Shown piece by piece: positions 1 through 8,304 of a stretch of 64,000 nucleotides of DNA. The DNA lies in contig JBBROM010000006.1 in NCBI GenBank assembly GCA_038229415.1, forward strand, positions 193,499 to 257,498. Reading direction: 5' to 3'. Numbering within the stretch: position 1 is the first letter of the stretch; each line of letters starts with the position of its first letter. A program made the position numbers and the translations under genes. The notes below the pieces were generated by a model that saw only the letters and a list, made by a program, of their open reading frames with translations, made no database searches and was not told the origin of the DNA. This stretch comes from JANXUR01 sp038229415 (GTDB taxonomy: Bacteria > Acidobacteriota > Terriglobia > Terriglobales > Acidobacteriaceae).

Positions 1-1862
1 AGCCTGCGGCGCAACTCTGCCGCAACAATAGGATCTTTCGACCCCTTGGCATACGCCGCCGCCAGCTGATTAAATCGCCGGGGCACCAAACTCTCTGGAC
101 GCGCCGCATCCACCAGCCGCGTCATCGGTGTCAGGTGCGTGTTCACCTTGTAACTCTCAGAAGCCCGCGCGTAGTCCTTCACCGGCTCCACCGAATCGGC
201 GACCAGCCGTACCATGCGTTCATCGCTGCCATTCGCGATCCGGTGCAGCATCGTGGCGTAGCTCGAGTTGTGCGTCAGGCCCAACCCATCCAGCCGCCAA
301 CTGACTTCCTGCATACGACGGTACATCGAATCCACATCCGTCACGCTCTGCGCTGACCACAACCGCTCCGCTACCACCGCTGCCCTCGGCCAAATACGCG
401 AGTCCACTGTTTCCGGAGACACATACTCCGACCACATCGCCGCCTCGCCGCCCAGAATCAACTTCTGCTGCTCTGGCGTCAACTCGGCACATGGACCGCT
501 CAACGGATCCACCGCGTAATGCCGCTCCGCGGGCCAGCTCAAGTCGAGGTAATACCCAAACGAAAGCAAGCCATGAATGCCCTGCTGCGCCGCCTTCGCC
601 AGCGACTCCTGTCCGCGCCACGAATGCAGCAATACAGACTTTGACAAGTCAGGATTCAGAATCTCATCCCAGCCCATCATCGTTTTGCCACCCTTTTGCA
701 CCATCTTTTCCAGCTTCTGGTTGAACTGGGCCTGCAATTCGGCGTTCGTTTTTATGTTGTGTTTCTGCTTGTAAGCAGTGATCGCAGCATCGTCGTCCCA
801 AATTTTTTCTTCCACCTCATCGCCGCCGATGTGGAAGTAGTGATCGGGAAACAGCTTGGCCATCTCGGCGACAAATCCCGCCAACAACTTGAACGTCGCG
901 GGTTTGGTCGGATCAATCGCGCGTCCGCTGCCCGCGTAGGCGTGCAGAATCTCGTACGGCTTGGGGCCACTGCCAATCTCGGGATATCCCGCCAACCACG
1001 ATGCGCTGTGGCCCGGCATGTCAAACTCCGGCACCACGCGAATGCCACGGTCGTGCGCGTAGGCAATCACTTCACGAATCTGCGCTTGCGTGTAGTAGAG
1101 CCCGTCGGAACCCATTCCCGTGAGCTTGGGAAACCTCTTGCTCTCTGCGCGGAATCCCTGATCGTCGGAAAGATGCCAGTGCAGCACGTTCATCTTGACT
1201 GCAGCCATGCCGTTCAGATTTCGCTCTACGACTTCCACAGGCATAAAGTGGCGGCTCACATCCATCATCAATCCGCGCCACGGAAAACGCGGCTGGTCGT
1301 GAATCGTCGCCGCCGGAATCACGAATCCCGAAGGTGAATTCGGCGCGGCGCTGCCCCCCGAATCGGTCACCATTTGCAAGAGGGTCTGCAATCCGTGCAT
1401 CGCGCCGAGAGGCGTCGGCGCATCAATCTTCGCGCCACTGCTGGTCACGGTCAGTGAGTACGATTCGTCGTCGGCAATTTCCTGCACCGCCGCGCTAGCC
1501 TTGCCGGTGTGCACCTCTAAAGTCGCCGCACTCTCGGCACGTTCCTTGGCAGCAGCCTTGGCCTTGCCCGCCAAGCGCGCCGCCTGAGGCTGCGCCCAGG
1601 TTGCGGTCATGGGAATGCCTGTGCGCCATGCCAAGTCGCGATAAAAGCGCGCGACTGCCCGATCCAGTCTCGGCTCACGATATCCAGTCAGCTTCACGGA
1701 AAACTGCGGAGTAATCGTCAGTGCGCCATCACCGCGCTCTACCTGCTGCGGCACCGGCATTAGGTTCGCCGCCGCGTCAACCTGCGCCGCCAGATAAACT
1801 CCGCTCAACACCACTCCCGCAATCACCGCCATGCGCCACACCCGTCCCGAAATTCCGCTCAT
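1..1862 (-). CDS. Beta-N-acetylhexosaminidase, GH20 (partial at left edge)
   Basis: The frame is open from an ATG at 1862 to the window edge, so the C-terminus is missing. It should hydrolyse terminal GlcNAc/GalNAc residues from glycans outside the cytoplasm. A signal peptide is visible (hydrophobic MAVIAGVVLSGVYLAAQ). It is followed by a GH20 N-terminal (chitobiase-like) domain with MPVPQQVERGDG, then the TIM barrel: RGLMMDVSRHFMP, NVLHWHLSDDQGFR and the catalytic Asp-Glu pair in FHIGGDEVEEKIW near residue 345, then GWDEIL. Its ATG overlaps the stop of the upstream oxidoreductase gene (ATGA, 1862-1859), so the two are probably translationally coupled. The glycan substrate cannot be told from the sequence. 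Confidence 0.9.
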   Translation of the reverse strand, partial: MSGISGRVWRMAVIAGVVLSGVYLAAQVDAAANLMPVPQQVERGDGALTITPQFSVKLTGYREPRLDRAVARFYRDLAWRTGIPMTATWAQPQAARLAGKAKAAAKERAESAATLEVHTGKASAAVQEIADDESYSLTVTSSGAKIDAPTPLGAMHGLQTLLQMVTDSGGSAAPNSPSGFVIPAATIHDQPRFPWRGLMMDVSRHFMPVEVVERNLNGMAAVKMNVLHWHLSDDQGFRAESKRFPKLTGMGSDGLYYTQAQIREVIAYAHDRGIRVVPEFDMPGHSASWLAGYPEIGSGPKPYEILHAYAGSGRAIDPTKPATFKLLAGFVAEMAKLFPDHYFHIGGDEVEEKIWDDDAAITAYKQKHNIKTNAELQAQFNQKLEKMVQKGGKTMMGWDEILNPDLSKSVLLHSWRGQESLAKAAQQGIHGLLSFGYYLDLSWPAERHYAVDPLSGPCAELTPEQQKLILGGEAAMWSEYVSPETVDSRIWPRAAVVAERLWSAQSVTDVDSMYRRMQEVSWRLDGLGLTHNSSYATMLHRIANGSDERMVRLVADSVEPVKDYARASESYKVNTHLTPMTRLVDAARPESLVPRRFNQLAAAYAKGSKDPIVAAELRRR

Positions 1863-3496
1863 CCTGCGATCACCCCCACGCTCTCGCGTGCTGCCTTCTT
1901 TCCCAAGTATGCGGCTACTTCTTTCGTCACGCGCTCCGCCGCCGTCAGCGCAGTCGCAAATTCCGTGATGCCGCCTTCGCTATCTGAATGCGCGAAGAAG
2001 ATATTCCCCATGGGCTTGCGAATCTTCGGGGCCACCCGCGTCGTCACTCCGGGGGCCGAAAGAAACATGGGATGCCCGCGCCGGAATACCCGGACCTCCG
2101 CCGCCTTCGCCTTTGAACTCGGGAACCACACCTCCAGCTGATCCAGACACTTCTGCCCCAAGCTCACGCAGTAGTCATCTTTCAGCAACCGTGCGCGTTC
2201 GTTTTCCGGACGCGGCACATAGCAACTCAATACCTGCGGGCGCTTTAGTTCCTTGTTCGTGCCATGCTGCGACACCCAATCCGCCACCACAAAATCCGTC
2301 ATCACACACGGCGCTGGGATATTCGTGTCATACGATCCGTTGTAAACCACGCTGTTGTAGCAAAGATTCACCAGCAAATACGGCTGATACCGCATCTCAT
2401 CCATCGCGTCCGCATGTTCCTGATCCAGCCCCTTGATCAAATGCTTGCCGATGAACTTCGGGCACGCCATCACCGCTGCCTTCGCAGCAACCGTCTTCAA
2501 CACATCATCATGCGAATACGTCACCAGCACCTTACCGTCTTTTTGCTCAATCTGAATCACGGTCGCGTTGCGCTGAATCTTATCTTTGGAAGTCTTCATC
2601 AGCGCCTCTTCCAGCGCTACCGATACGCGCCCCAATCCGCCCGGCCAGGTGTAGCGATTCTCCTCCAGTCCGCCGACCCACTCCACCACCTCCGCACCGA
2701 TCAGCCCCGACGTATCCTCCGTCACCGCGCCCCAGTTATTCGGACCAAAATTATCGAACCACGCCTTCACTTCCGGCCCGTAGGGCTCGATCAAATCCGA
2801 GAACGCCGTCGCATCCAGCTTTGCCCGGTCGGCGTCACTCATTTTGTCAACATTCAGCGCCTTCATGTCGGTAAAGAATTTGCGGAAGTTCTTCTTCGCG
2901 GCATCCGGGTAGTTCGATTTCTCGATGCCATCCTTCCAAAACTCCGGCGTGATCTGATCTTTGTAAATGCAGGCGTCCACGCTCTTAATGAGCGGAACGT
3001 CGAGGCCCAACTCGATTGCCAAGGCCTTCAGGTTGTCATTCGCGTTGTAGGCCGACCCAGTGGCATACCACAGGTCATTCCATTTTTCCGGAATCGCATT
3101 CCCGCCCAGCCGCGGTTCTTTTTCCAGCAGTAAATAGTTGTGATCCTTCATCCGATAGGCTGTGATCAATCCGCTCGGCCCGCCGCCGATGATGACAGTC
3201 TCGACCTCGGCCGACGGCGCCGGAATCTGAAAGCCTTCGCCGTCGCGCACCATGTGGCAAATCTTGTTGATCTCGCTGCCAAATGATGAGGAAGCGCCGC
3301 CTGCAGGTGCCGCAGGCGCACCACCGCTCTGCATCGCCGCCATCGGCACCGGACAAGCCGCAGCTACAGCTCCACCGACCAGAAACTTGATCGCGTCGCG
3401 CCGCGTCGGATTGGTGAACGAGGAAGACTGGTTAGATTCAGCAGAAGGACTTGCGTCAGGCGAGTCGAAGGGGCACTTTGAATCAAGTTCACTCAT
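1859..3496 (-). CDS. Tat-exported FAD-dependent oxidoreductase (amine-oxidase-like)
   Basis: 545 aa. The ATG at 3496 is chosen because AGGAA lies 7 nt upstream; the frame also extends to 3604 without a good ribosome site. Residues 30-50 carry a twin-arginine signal (TRRDAIKFLVGG plus a hydrophobic stretch), so it is probably exported folded with its cofactor. The Rossmann FAD motif VIIGGGPSGLITAYRM is followed by LLEKEPRLGGNAI, and the C-terminal NIFFAHSDSEGGITEFATAL resembles the FAD-closing segment of amine oxidases and carotenoid desaturases. The substrate is unknown. The gene overlaps the GH20 gene by 4 nt and follows the LysR gene by about 60 nt, suggesting one transcription unit. Confidence 0.8.
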   Translation of the reverse strand: MSELDSKCPFDSPDASPSAESNQSSSFTNPTRRDAIKFLVGGAVAAACPVPMAAMQSGGAPAAPAGGASSSFGSEINKICHMVRDGEGFQIPAPSAEVETVIIGGGPSGLITAYRMKDHNYLLLEKEPRLGGNAIPEKWNDLWYATGSAYNANDNLKALAIELGLDVPLIKSVDACIYKDQITPEFWKDGIEKSNYPDAAKKNFRKFFTDMKALNVDKMSDADRAKLDATAFSDLIEPYGPEVKAWFDNFGPNNWGAVTEDTSGLIGAEVVEWVGGLEENRYTWPGGLGRVSVALEEALMKTSKDKIQRNATVIQIEQKDGKVLVTYSHDDVLKTVAAKAAVMACPKFIGKHLIKGLDQEHADAMDEMRYQPYLLVNLCYNSVVYNGSYDTNIPAPCVMTDFVVADWVSQHGTNKELKRPQVLSCYVPRPENERARLLKDDYCVSLGQKCLDQLEVWFPSSKAKAAEVRVFRRGHPMFLSAPGVTTRVAPKIRKPMGNIFFAHSDSEGGITEFATALTAAERVTKEVAAYLGKKAARESVGVIAG

Positions 3497-3557
3497 AAAG
3501 ATTCCTCGTCGAAGATTGTACGAGGCCGAGCCGGGGTTTGTCGCCAGAGTGTGAGTG

Positions 3558-4475
3558 TCATCCTTCCCGCTGAAACCGGTACCGCCCGCCGCGCTCTTCC
3601 GCAAAACCCTCCGCCACTTTCAGGAACGCCCGCGCCGCGTGCGACAACTTCGCATGCTTGCGATACACGATCCGCAGCTTTCGCTGAAAGCTCAAGTCCC
3701 GCACCGGAACCTTCACTAGCTCGCCCCGCTGCAACTCGCCTTCAATGCTCAACTCCGGCAACATGGCGCAGCCATTGCCCAGCGCCACAAACTGCTTGAT
3801 CGCCTGCAAGGTCGGCAGCTCCACATCCATGTGCAGCGGCGTCTTCTTGCGCCGAAACGCCTGAATTACCTTGTCGCGATATGGAGACGACACAATGTGC
3901 GCCACAAAACTCTCCGCCCCCAACTGCCGAATGTCCACCGTGCCCGCCGACGCCAGTGGATGCTGCGGCGGCACCACAAACACCAACTCATCCAGATACA
4001 CCACAATCGAAGCCAGGTCGCTCTCTTCCGGCTCATACGTAATCACGCCAAGCTCGGCCTTGTGCCGCCGCACTTCGTCGGGAATATTACTGCCTAGTCC
4101 ACGGTCCACCGTGATCTTCACCATGGGATGCCGCCGGCGATACTCGGCCAGCACCGGCAACAAATACAGTGCGGTGAATTCGTTGGCCTCAATCGCCAGC
4201 TTGCCGCGCTGCAACTCCTTCAGCTCGACCAGCGCCGCCTGCGCATCGTTCCGCAGATTCAGCAGCTTGTCGCTGTACTCAAACAGCACCCGCCCCGCAT
4301 CGGTCATCACCCCATCGCGCGATGACCGGTCAAACAGCGGCTCACCTACCTCATCTTCCAGCTTGCGAATCGTCTGGCTCACCGCCGACTGGGTGCGAAA
4401 CAGTTTTTCCGCCGCCCGCGAGAATTTGCCCTCGCGCGCCACCGCTAAGAACACTTCCAACTGTGCCAAATCCAC
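3558..4475 (-). CDS. LysR-family transcriptional regulator
   Basis: 305 aa. I chose the GTG at 4475 because GGAGG sits 7 nt upstream and the protein then begins MDLAQLEVFLAVAREGKF, the normal LysR start; a longer frame to 4514 adds residues unlike the family. The winged helix-turn-helix is at residues 1-60 (SRAAEKLFRTQSAVSQTIRKLE), with a two-lobed effector-binding domain after about residue 90. It lies upstream of the FAD oxidoreductase/GH20 pair in the same direction and divergent from leuA across 450 nt, so either side could be its target. The co-inducer is not predictable. Confidence 0.9.
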   Translation of the reverse strand: MDLAQLEVFLAVAREGKFSRAAEKLFRTQSAVSQTIRKLEDEVGEPLFDRSSRDGVMTDAGRVLFEYSDKLLNLRNDAQAALVELKELQRGKLAIEANEFTALYLLPVLAEYRRRHPMVKITVDRGLGSNIPDEVRRHKAELGVITYEPEESDLASIVVYLDELVFVVPPQHPLASAGTVDIRQLGAESFVAHIVSSPYRDKVIQAFRRKKTPLHMDVELPTLQAIKQFVALGNGCAMLPELSIEGELQRGELVKVPVRDLSFQRKLRIVYRKHAKLSHAARAFLKVAEGFAEERGGRYRFQREG

Positions 4476-4518
4476 GCAAGCCTCCTTTTCGTGCCACCAC
4501 GTCGTGCGCCACAAAACT

Positions 4519-4581
4519 GTGTCATCCCGACCGAAGCGAACCGACCCCGAAGGGGGGAGCGCAGTGGAGGGACCTTGTGTT
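4519..4581. repeat. CATCCCGACCG / GGAGGGACCTTG repeat, copy 1
   Basis: It begins TGTCATCCCGACCGAAGCG and ends GCAGTGGAGGGACCTTGTG. The same end sequences occur in reverse orientation at 19826-19894 between gatC and gatA. The interior differs between the copies (here CCCCGAAGGGGGG), while the ends are conserved. It is likely a non-autonomous palindromic repeat. Confidence 0.7.
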
Positions 4582-4589
4582 TCCTGATC

Positions 4590-4635
4590 GGTGCCCCACC
4601 CTCACGCCTCGCATTCCGGCGCTAGGGTGGGATGC
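4590..4635. repeat. GTGCCCCA-hairpin repeat, copy 1
   Basis: GTGCCCCACCCTCACGCC ... GGCGCTAGGGTGGGATGC forms a stem (CCCACCCT with AGGGTGGG, plus an inner GCC/GGC step). It is one of six copies in the window that share the outer bases but differ in inner stem and loop. Confidence 0.8.
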
Positions 4636-4789
4636 AATCCCTCGCACCCACCACCGGCTCATCCGAAGCGGAAATTCCGCTGTCATTCTGAGCGCAGCGA
4701 AGAACCCCTACTGCACCACAAATGCAGGCTGAATCCGAGCCCTAACGGCCAGCTCCCTTAACCAAAACTCTCACTTCCATTAGCTCTAC

Positions 4790-4826
4790 TTATCGTACAA
4801 CTATTACTAATGATAATTCAAGAATT
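4790..4826. promoter_or_regulatory. AT-rich dyads upstream of leuA (operator candidate)
   Basis: TTATC (4790-4794) is mirrored by GATAA (4812-4816), and directly next to it AATTC-AA-GAATT (4815-4826) is a perfect palindrome. The block stands out as AT-rich in a GC-rich window. It could be a LysR-type operator or the leuA promoter. This is a sequence observation only; the regulator is inferred. Confidence 0.35.
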
Positions 4827-4925
4827 ATAAGCTGGCGTTACATGCTGGCGGCAAGCGAACATAGAGTCTCTGCATTCCCTCACCGGGGCAGACGAAACCT
4901 GACAGTTTTAGAAGGAAGGGTGGCG

Positions 4926-6185
4926 ATGCAAACCGCGAAACCACACGTTACGATCTTTGACACCACTCTGCGCGACGGGGAACAATCCCCCGGCTGTAGT
5001 ATGACGGTGGAGGAAAAGCTGCGCATGGCCCGCCAGCTCGACCGCCTCGGCGTGGACGTGATCGAGGCCGGCTTCCCTATCGCATCGGACGGCGACTTTG
5101 AATCCGTCCGCCAGATCGCGCAACAGGTGCGTCGTCCCATCATTGCTGGTCTGGCTCGTGCCAATCAGGGCGACATCGCCCGCGCATGGGATGCCCTGCA
5201 GCACGCGGCCCGGCCGCGCATTCACGTGTTCCTTGCCACCTCCGATATTCACCTGCAATACAAGCTCAAACTGACCCGCGAGCAGTGCCTACAGCAGGCA
5301 GCGGAATCCGTGGCCTACGCACATTCGCTCTGCGCGGACGTGGAATTCTCGCCCGAAGACGCCACCCGCACCGACCGCGCTTTTCTTGTGCAGGTAGTGC
5401 AAGCCGTCGTGGACGCCGGTGCGACCACGGTCAATATTCCCGACACCGTTGGCTTCACTACCCCCAGCGAATTCGCCGACATCATCACTGCATTGCGCGC
5501 CGAAGTGCGCGGCATCGAAAACGTCGTCATCAGTGTGCACTGCCACAACGATCTGGGCCTTGCTGTCGCAAATTCACTCGCCGCCGTCAACGCTGGCGCC
5601 CGCCAGGTGGAATGCACCATCAACGGCATCGGCGAACGAGCCGGAAATGCTTCGCTAGAAGAAGTAATTATGGCCACCCGCGTTCGCGCCGATCTTTACC
5701 CGGTCGAAACCGCGATTCAAACTGGCGAACTCTATCCGGCGAGCCAGTTGCTTACTGAATTAACTGGCATGGCCGTGCAGCCCAACAAGGCTATCGTTGG
5801 ACGTAATGCCTTCGCGCACGAAGCCGGAATCCATCAGCACGGCATGATGAAGAATCCGCTGACCTACGAGATCATGACGCCGCAGTCGGTCGGCGTCCCT
5901 GACAGCAAGCTGGTACTCGGTAAACACTCTGGCCGCGCCGCGCTAAACCTGCATTGCCAACGCCTCGGCTATCAGTTTGACCGCCGTCAGCTCGATGAAG
6001 TCTATCGCCGCTTTGTGGCGCTCGCCGATGAGATTAAGATTGTGGAGGAGCACCATGTGCTGCAGATGATTCGCGACGCACACCCGGAACTCGCACCCAG
6101 CTTCAATCACGCGATTGCGACTCCGGCAAACATCGCCACGGTAAGCAGCGCGCAGGGCAGCCAGAACTTCGCCGTCCAAGCGTAA
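4926..6185 (+). CDS. leuA: 2-isopropylmalate synthase, lacking the C-terminal regulatory domain
   Basis: 419 aa from the ATG at 4926, preceded by AAGGAAGGGTGG; in-frame ATG 4842 would add an unlikely extension. It condenses acetyl-CoA and 2-ketoisovalerate, the first committed step to leucine. The DRE-TIM barrel is complete: DTTLRDGEQSPGCSM (residues 10-24), VNIPDTVGFTTP, VHCHNDLGLAVANSL with metal-binding His-x-His, NGIGERAGNASLEE, and FAHEAGIHQHGM from the subdomain. After LGKHSGRAAL only about 95 residues remain, whereas typical LeuA (about 510-520 aa) continues through a linker into an allosteric domain of about 130 residues. That domain is absent, so leucine feedback is probably lost or supplied otherwise. 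leuC follows 31 nt downstream. Confidence 0.92.
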   Translation: MQTAKPHVTIFDTTLRDGEQSPGCSMTVEEKLRMARQLDRLGVDVIEAGFPIASDGDFESVRQIAQQVRRPIIAGLARANQGDIARAWDALQHAARPRIHVFLATSDIHLQYKLKLTREQCLQQAAESVAYAHSLCADVEFSPEDATRTDRAFLVQVVQAVVDAGATTVNIPDTVGFTTPSEFADIITALRAEVRGIENVVISVHCHNDLGLAVANSLAAVNAGARQVECTINGIGERAGNASLEEVIMATRVRADLYPVETAIQTGELYPASQLLTELTGMAVQPNKAIVGRNAFAHEAGIHQHGMMKNPLTYEIMTPQSVGVPDSKLVLGKHSGRAALNLHCQRLGYQFDRRQLDEVYRRFVALADEIKIVEEHHVLQMIRDAHPELAPSFNHAIATPANIATVSSAQGSQNFAVQA

Positions 6186-6203
6186 TCCGAAATCCGAACT
6201 CGT
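6184..6203. repeat. AATCCGA heptad repeat between leuA and leuC
   Basis: Immediately after the leuA stop, AATCCGA occurs twice in tandem (6184-6190, 6191-6197), followed by ACTCG. It resembles the heptad repeats at 7582-7615 and 51840-51860 and sits exactly where the LeuA regulatory domain would have been encoded. Confidence 0.5.
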
Positions 6204-6216
6204 AGTTGGAGACCCG

Positions 6217-7488
6217 ATGTCCCGCCCCCAAACCATTACCGAAAAAATCCTCGCTGCACACTCTGGCCGCGACAGCGTTCGCCCCGGCGAAATCGTCAAC
6301 GCGCAAATTGATCTTGTCGTCTGTCACGAGATCACTACGCCGCCCGCCATCCAGATGATGAAGCGCCTCGGCGTGCACAAAGTATTCGACCCCGACAAGC
6401 TCGTCGTCACGCCCGACCATTTCGTCCCGAACAAGGACATACAGACGGCGGAGTTGACGAAGGAACTCCAGCGCTTCGTCAAGGAACAAGGCATCAAACA
6501 CTATTACGAACTGGGTGAGCACGGCATCTGCCACGCCCTCATCCCAGAAAAAGGCCACATTCTGCCCGGCATGACGGCGGTCTGCGCTGACTCCCACACC
6601 ACCACGCTCGGCGCTTTCGGAGCCTTCGCCTCCGGCATCGGCTCGACCGACCTCGCCGCAGTGCTCGCCACCGGCGAACTCTGGTTCCGCGTGCCCGAAA
6701 CACTGCGCTTTAATCTGAATGGCAAGCTGCCCAAGGGCGTCTTCGCCAAAGACCTCATCCTATACATCATCAGCAAGATTGGTGTGGATGGCGCGCGCTA
6801 CTGCTCGATGGAATATCACGGCGACGCCATCCCGGCGCTCTCGATGGAAGCCCGCATGACGATTGCAAACATGGCCGTGGAAGCGGGCGGCAAAGGTGGC
6901 ATCTTCCATGCCGATGCCGTCACCGACGAATACGTTCGCGCCCGCACTGACGTCGCCTACACGCCGTTCTCCTCCGACGCTCACGCCGAATATCGCTCGG
7001 TGATGGATATTGACGTTGCCATGCTCGAACCTATCGTCGCGCTGCCCAGCCTGCCCTCTAACGGACGCTTCATCGGAGAAGTCGGCCATGTGGCGATTGA
7101 TCAGGCCTACATCGGCTCCTGCACCAACGCCCGCATTGAAGACCTGCGCGAAGCCGCCGCCATCATGAAAGGCAAGCACATCGCCAAGGGCGTCAAGGCC
7201 ATCGTGGTTCCAGCGACGACTTCTATTTGGAAGCAGGCGCTGCGCGAAGGCCTGTTTGAAATTTTCACCGACGCGGGGTGCGTCGTCTCCACCGCAACCT
7301 GCGGCGCGTGCCTCGGCGGCAGCATGGGTGTGCTCGGCAAGCAGGAAGTGTGTATCTCCACCACGAACCGCAACTTCACCGGACGCATGGGTCATCCCGA
7401 AGCCCTGGTGTATCTGGCCAGCCCGGCAACCGTCGCGGCATCAGCCATCACGGGCGTCATCACCGACCCGCGCCCGTATATGAACTAA
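6217..7488 (+). CDS. leuC: 3-isopropylmalate dehydratase large subunit (archaeal/HacA-like type)
   Basis: 423 aa, ATG at 6217 with GGAG upstream. With LeuD it isomerises 2- to 3-isopropylmalate through a [4Fe-4S] aconitase-type active site. Cluster ligands are visible in GSCTNARIEDL and CGACLGGSMGVL, with an earlier conserved AVCADSHTTTLGAFGAF. The length matches the shorter archaeal/homoaconitase-like LeuC branch (about 420 aa) rather than the E. coli form (about 466 aa). Leucine rather than lysine chemistry is inferred from the leuA and leuB neighbours. Confidence 0.93.
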   Translation: MSRPQTITEKILAAHSGRDSVRPGEIVNAQIDLVVCHEITTPPAIQMMKRLGVHKVFDPDKLVVTPDHFVPNKDIQTAELTKELQRFVKEQGIKHYYELGEHGICHALIPEKGHILPGMTAVCADSHTTTLGAFGAFASGIGSTDLAAVLATGELWFRVPETLRFNLNGKLPKGVFAKDLILYIISKIGVDGARYCSMEYHGDAIPALSMEARMTIANMAVEAGGKGGIFHADAVTDEYVRARTDVAYTPFSSDAHAEYRSVMDIDVAMLEPIVALPSLPSNGRFIGEVGHVAIDQAYIGSCTNARIEDLREAAAIMKGKHIAKGVKAIVVPATTSIWKQALREGLFEIFTDAGCVVSTATCGACLGGSMGVLGKQEVCISTTNRNFTGRMGHPEALVYLASPATVAASAITGVITDPRPYMN

Positions 7489-7517
7489 CGCGAGGCAAGT
7501 TGGTATGGAATGAAATG

Positions 7518-7560
7518 GGTGCCCCATCCTAAACGCGTTCTTTGCGTTTAGAGTGGGATG
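7518..7560. repeat. GTGCCCCA-hairpin repeat, copy 2 (within leu operon)
   Basis: GGTGCCCCATCCTAAACGC, a short loop, then GCGTTTAGAGTGGGATG. The inner stem AAACGC/GCGTTT is unlike that of the other copies but still self-complementary. It would form a hairpin in the leuC-leuD mRNA. Confidence 0.8.
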
Positions 7561-7581
7561 AAGAAACTGGACGAGACACCC

Positions 7582-7615
7582 GAAACCCGAAACTCGAAAC
7601 CTGAAACTCGAAACT
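7582..7615. repeat. Five tandem GAAACYY heptads
   Basis: The units read GAAACCC, GAAACTC, GAAACCT, GAAACTC, GAAACT. Similar heptads occur at 51840-51860 and, diverged, at 6184-6203. Seven-base spacing is not a codon multiple, and the tract lies outside any CDS. Confidence 0.75.
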
Positions 7616-7648
7616 AATTCGTCAAGACCCGAGACCCGAGGAGACCCC

Positions 7649-8212
7649 ATGTCCCGCACCATTCGAGGCCGCGCCCACGTTTACTCGCGCGCCAACATCA
7701 ATACCGACGAGATCATCCCCGCGCGCTACCTGAACACTCACGACCACGCCATACTCGCGCAGCACGCCATGGAAGACATTGACAAGGAGTTCCTCGCCCG
7801 TGTGCAGCCCGGCGACATCCTCGTTGCCGGAGAAGACTTCGGCTGCGGCTCCTCGCGCGAGCACGCCGTCTGGGCGTTGCGCGGAGCGGGCATCGCTGCG
7901 GTCGTCGCCACGAACTACGCCCGCATCTTCTTCCGCAACTCGTTCAATAACGGATTCCTCGCCGTGGAATGCGCCCGTGCCGCCGACGAAACCACTACCG
8001 GCGACGACATCGAAATTGACGTGGACAACGGCGCCTTCCGCAACTTCACCAAGGGCACTACGCGCGACTTCGTCCCCCTAGGCGAGTTTGTTCACGAGTT
8101 ACTCGACGCCGGCGGCCTGCTGCCCTACATCGCCAAGAAGACGGGCACCACCTATGCCCCGGCAGGCCCGCAAGTGGACATCAAGGCCAGCAGCCTCGGC
8201 GCGAAGCCATAA
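7649..8212 (+). CDS. leuD: 3-isopropylmalate dehydratase small subunit
   Basis: 187 aa, ATG at 7649 with a good AGGAG site. It supplies the swivelling aconitase domain 4 that completes the LeuCD active site. The family motifs NINTDEIIPARYLN (residues 14-27), GEDFGCGSSREHAVWAL and NYARIFFRNSFNNGFLAVEC are all present. Length and the YLN motif fit the short LeuD/HacB type, matching the LeuC subtype. It is the last gene of the leuACD group; the next gene is convergent. Confidence 0.93.
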   Translation: MSRTIRGRAHVYSRANINTDEIIPARYLNTHDHAILAQHAMEDIDKEFLARVQPGDILVAGEDFGCGSSREHAVWALRGAGIAAVVATNYARIFFRNSFNNGFLAVECARAADETTTGDDIEIDVDNGAFRNFTKGTTRDFVPLGEFVHELLDAGGLLPYIAKKTGTTYAPAGPQVDIKASSLGAKP

Positions 8213-8304
8213 GTTAGCTCTCGTGAAGCCCGCGATATAGCATTGGTTGGGCAACATAGCAGGGAGCGTGCACATAAGTCATGTCCAAATCTCCCGCATT
8301 TGCT

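Larger units (their letters stand above)
4476..4925. other. Divergent intergenic region between LysR gene and leuA
   Basis: This 450-nt gap has three parts. About 4519-4709 is filled with repeats (a CATCCCGACC-type repeat, a GTGCCCCA hairpin, and a CATTCTGAGCGCAGCGAAG fragment). About 4760-4830 is strikingly AT-rich and holds the best promoter/operator candidates. 4840-4925 is the leuA leader. No leucine-rich leader peptide or obvious T-box was seen, and no gene is supported inside the gap. Confidence 0.6.
7489..7648. other. leuC-leuD spacer with hairpin and heptad repeats
   Basis: This 160-nt gap inside an otherwise tight operon holds a GTGCCCCA hairpin (7518-7560), five GAAACYY heptads (7582-7615) and then GACCCGA units (about 7625-7640) running into the leuD ribosome site AGGAG. 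No gene is seen. Confidence 0.6.

Noticed and set aside
3558..4925. LysR at 3558 as a proven regulator of leuA
   Set aside because: Divergence and AT-rich dyads are suggestive, but the gene lies in line with the FAD oxidoreductase/GH20 pair, an equally good target.
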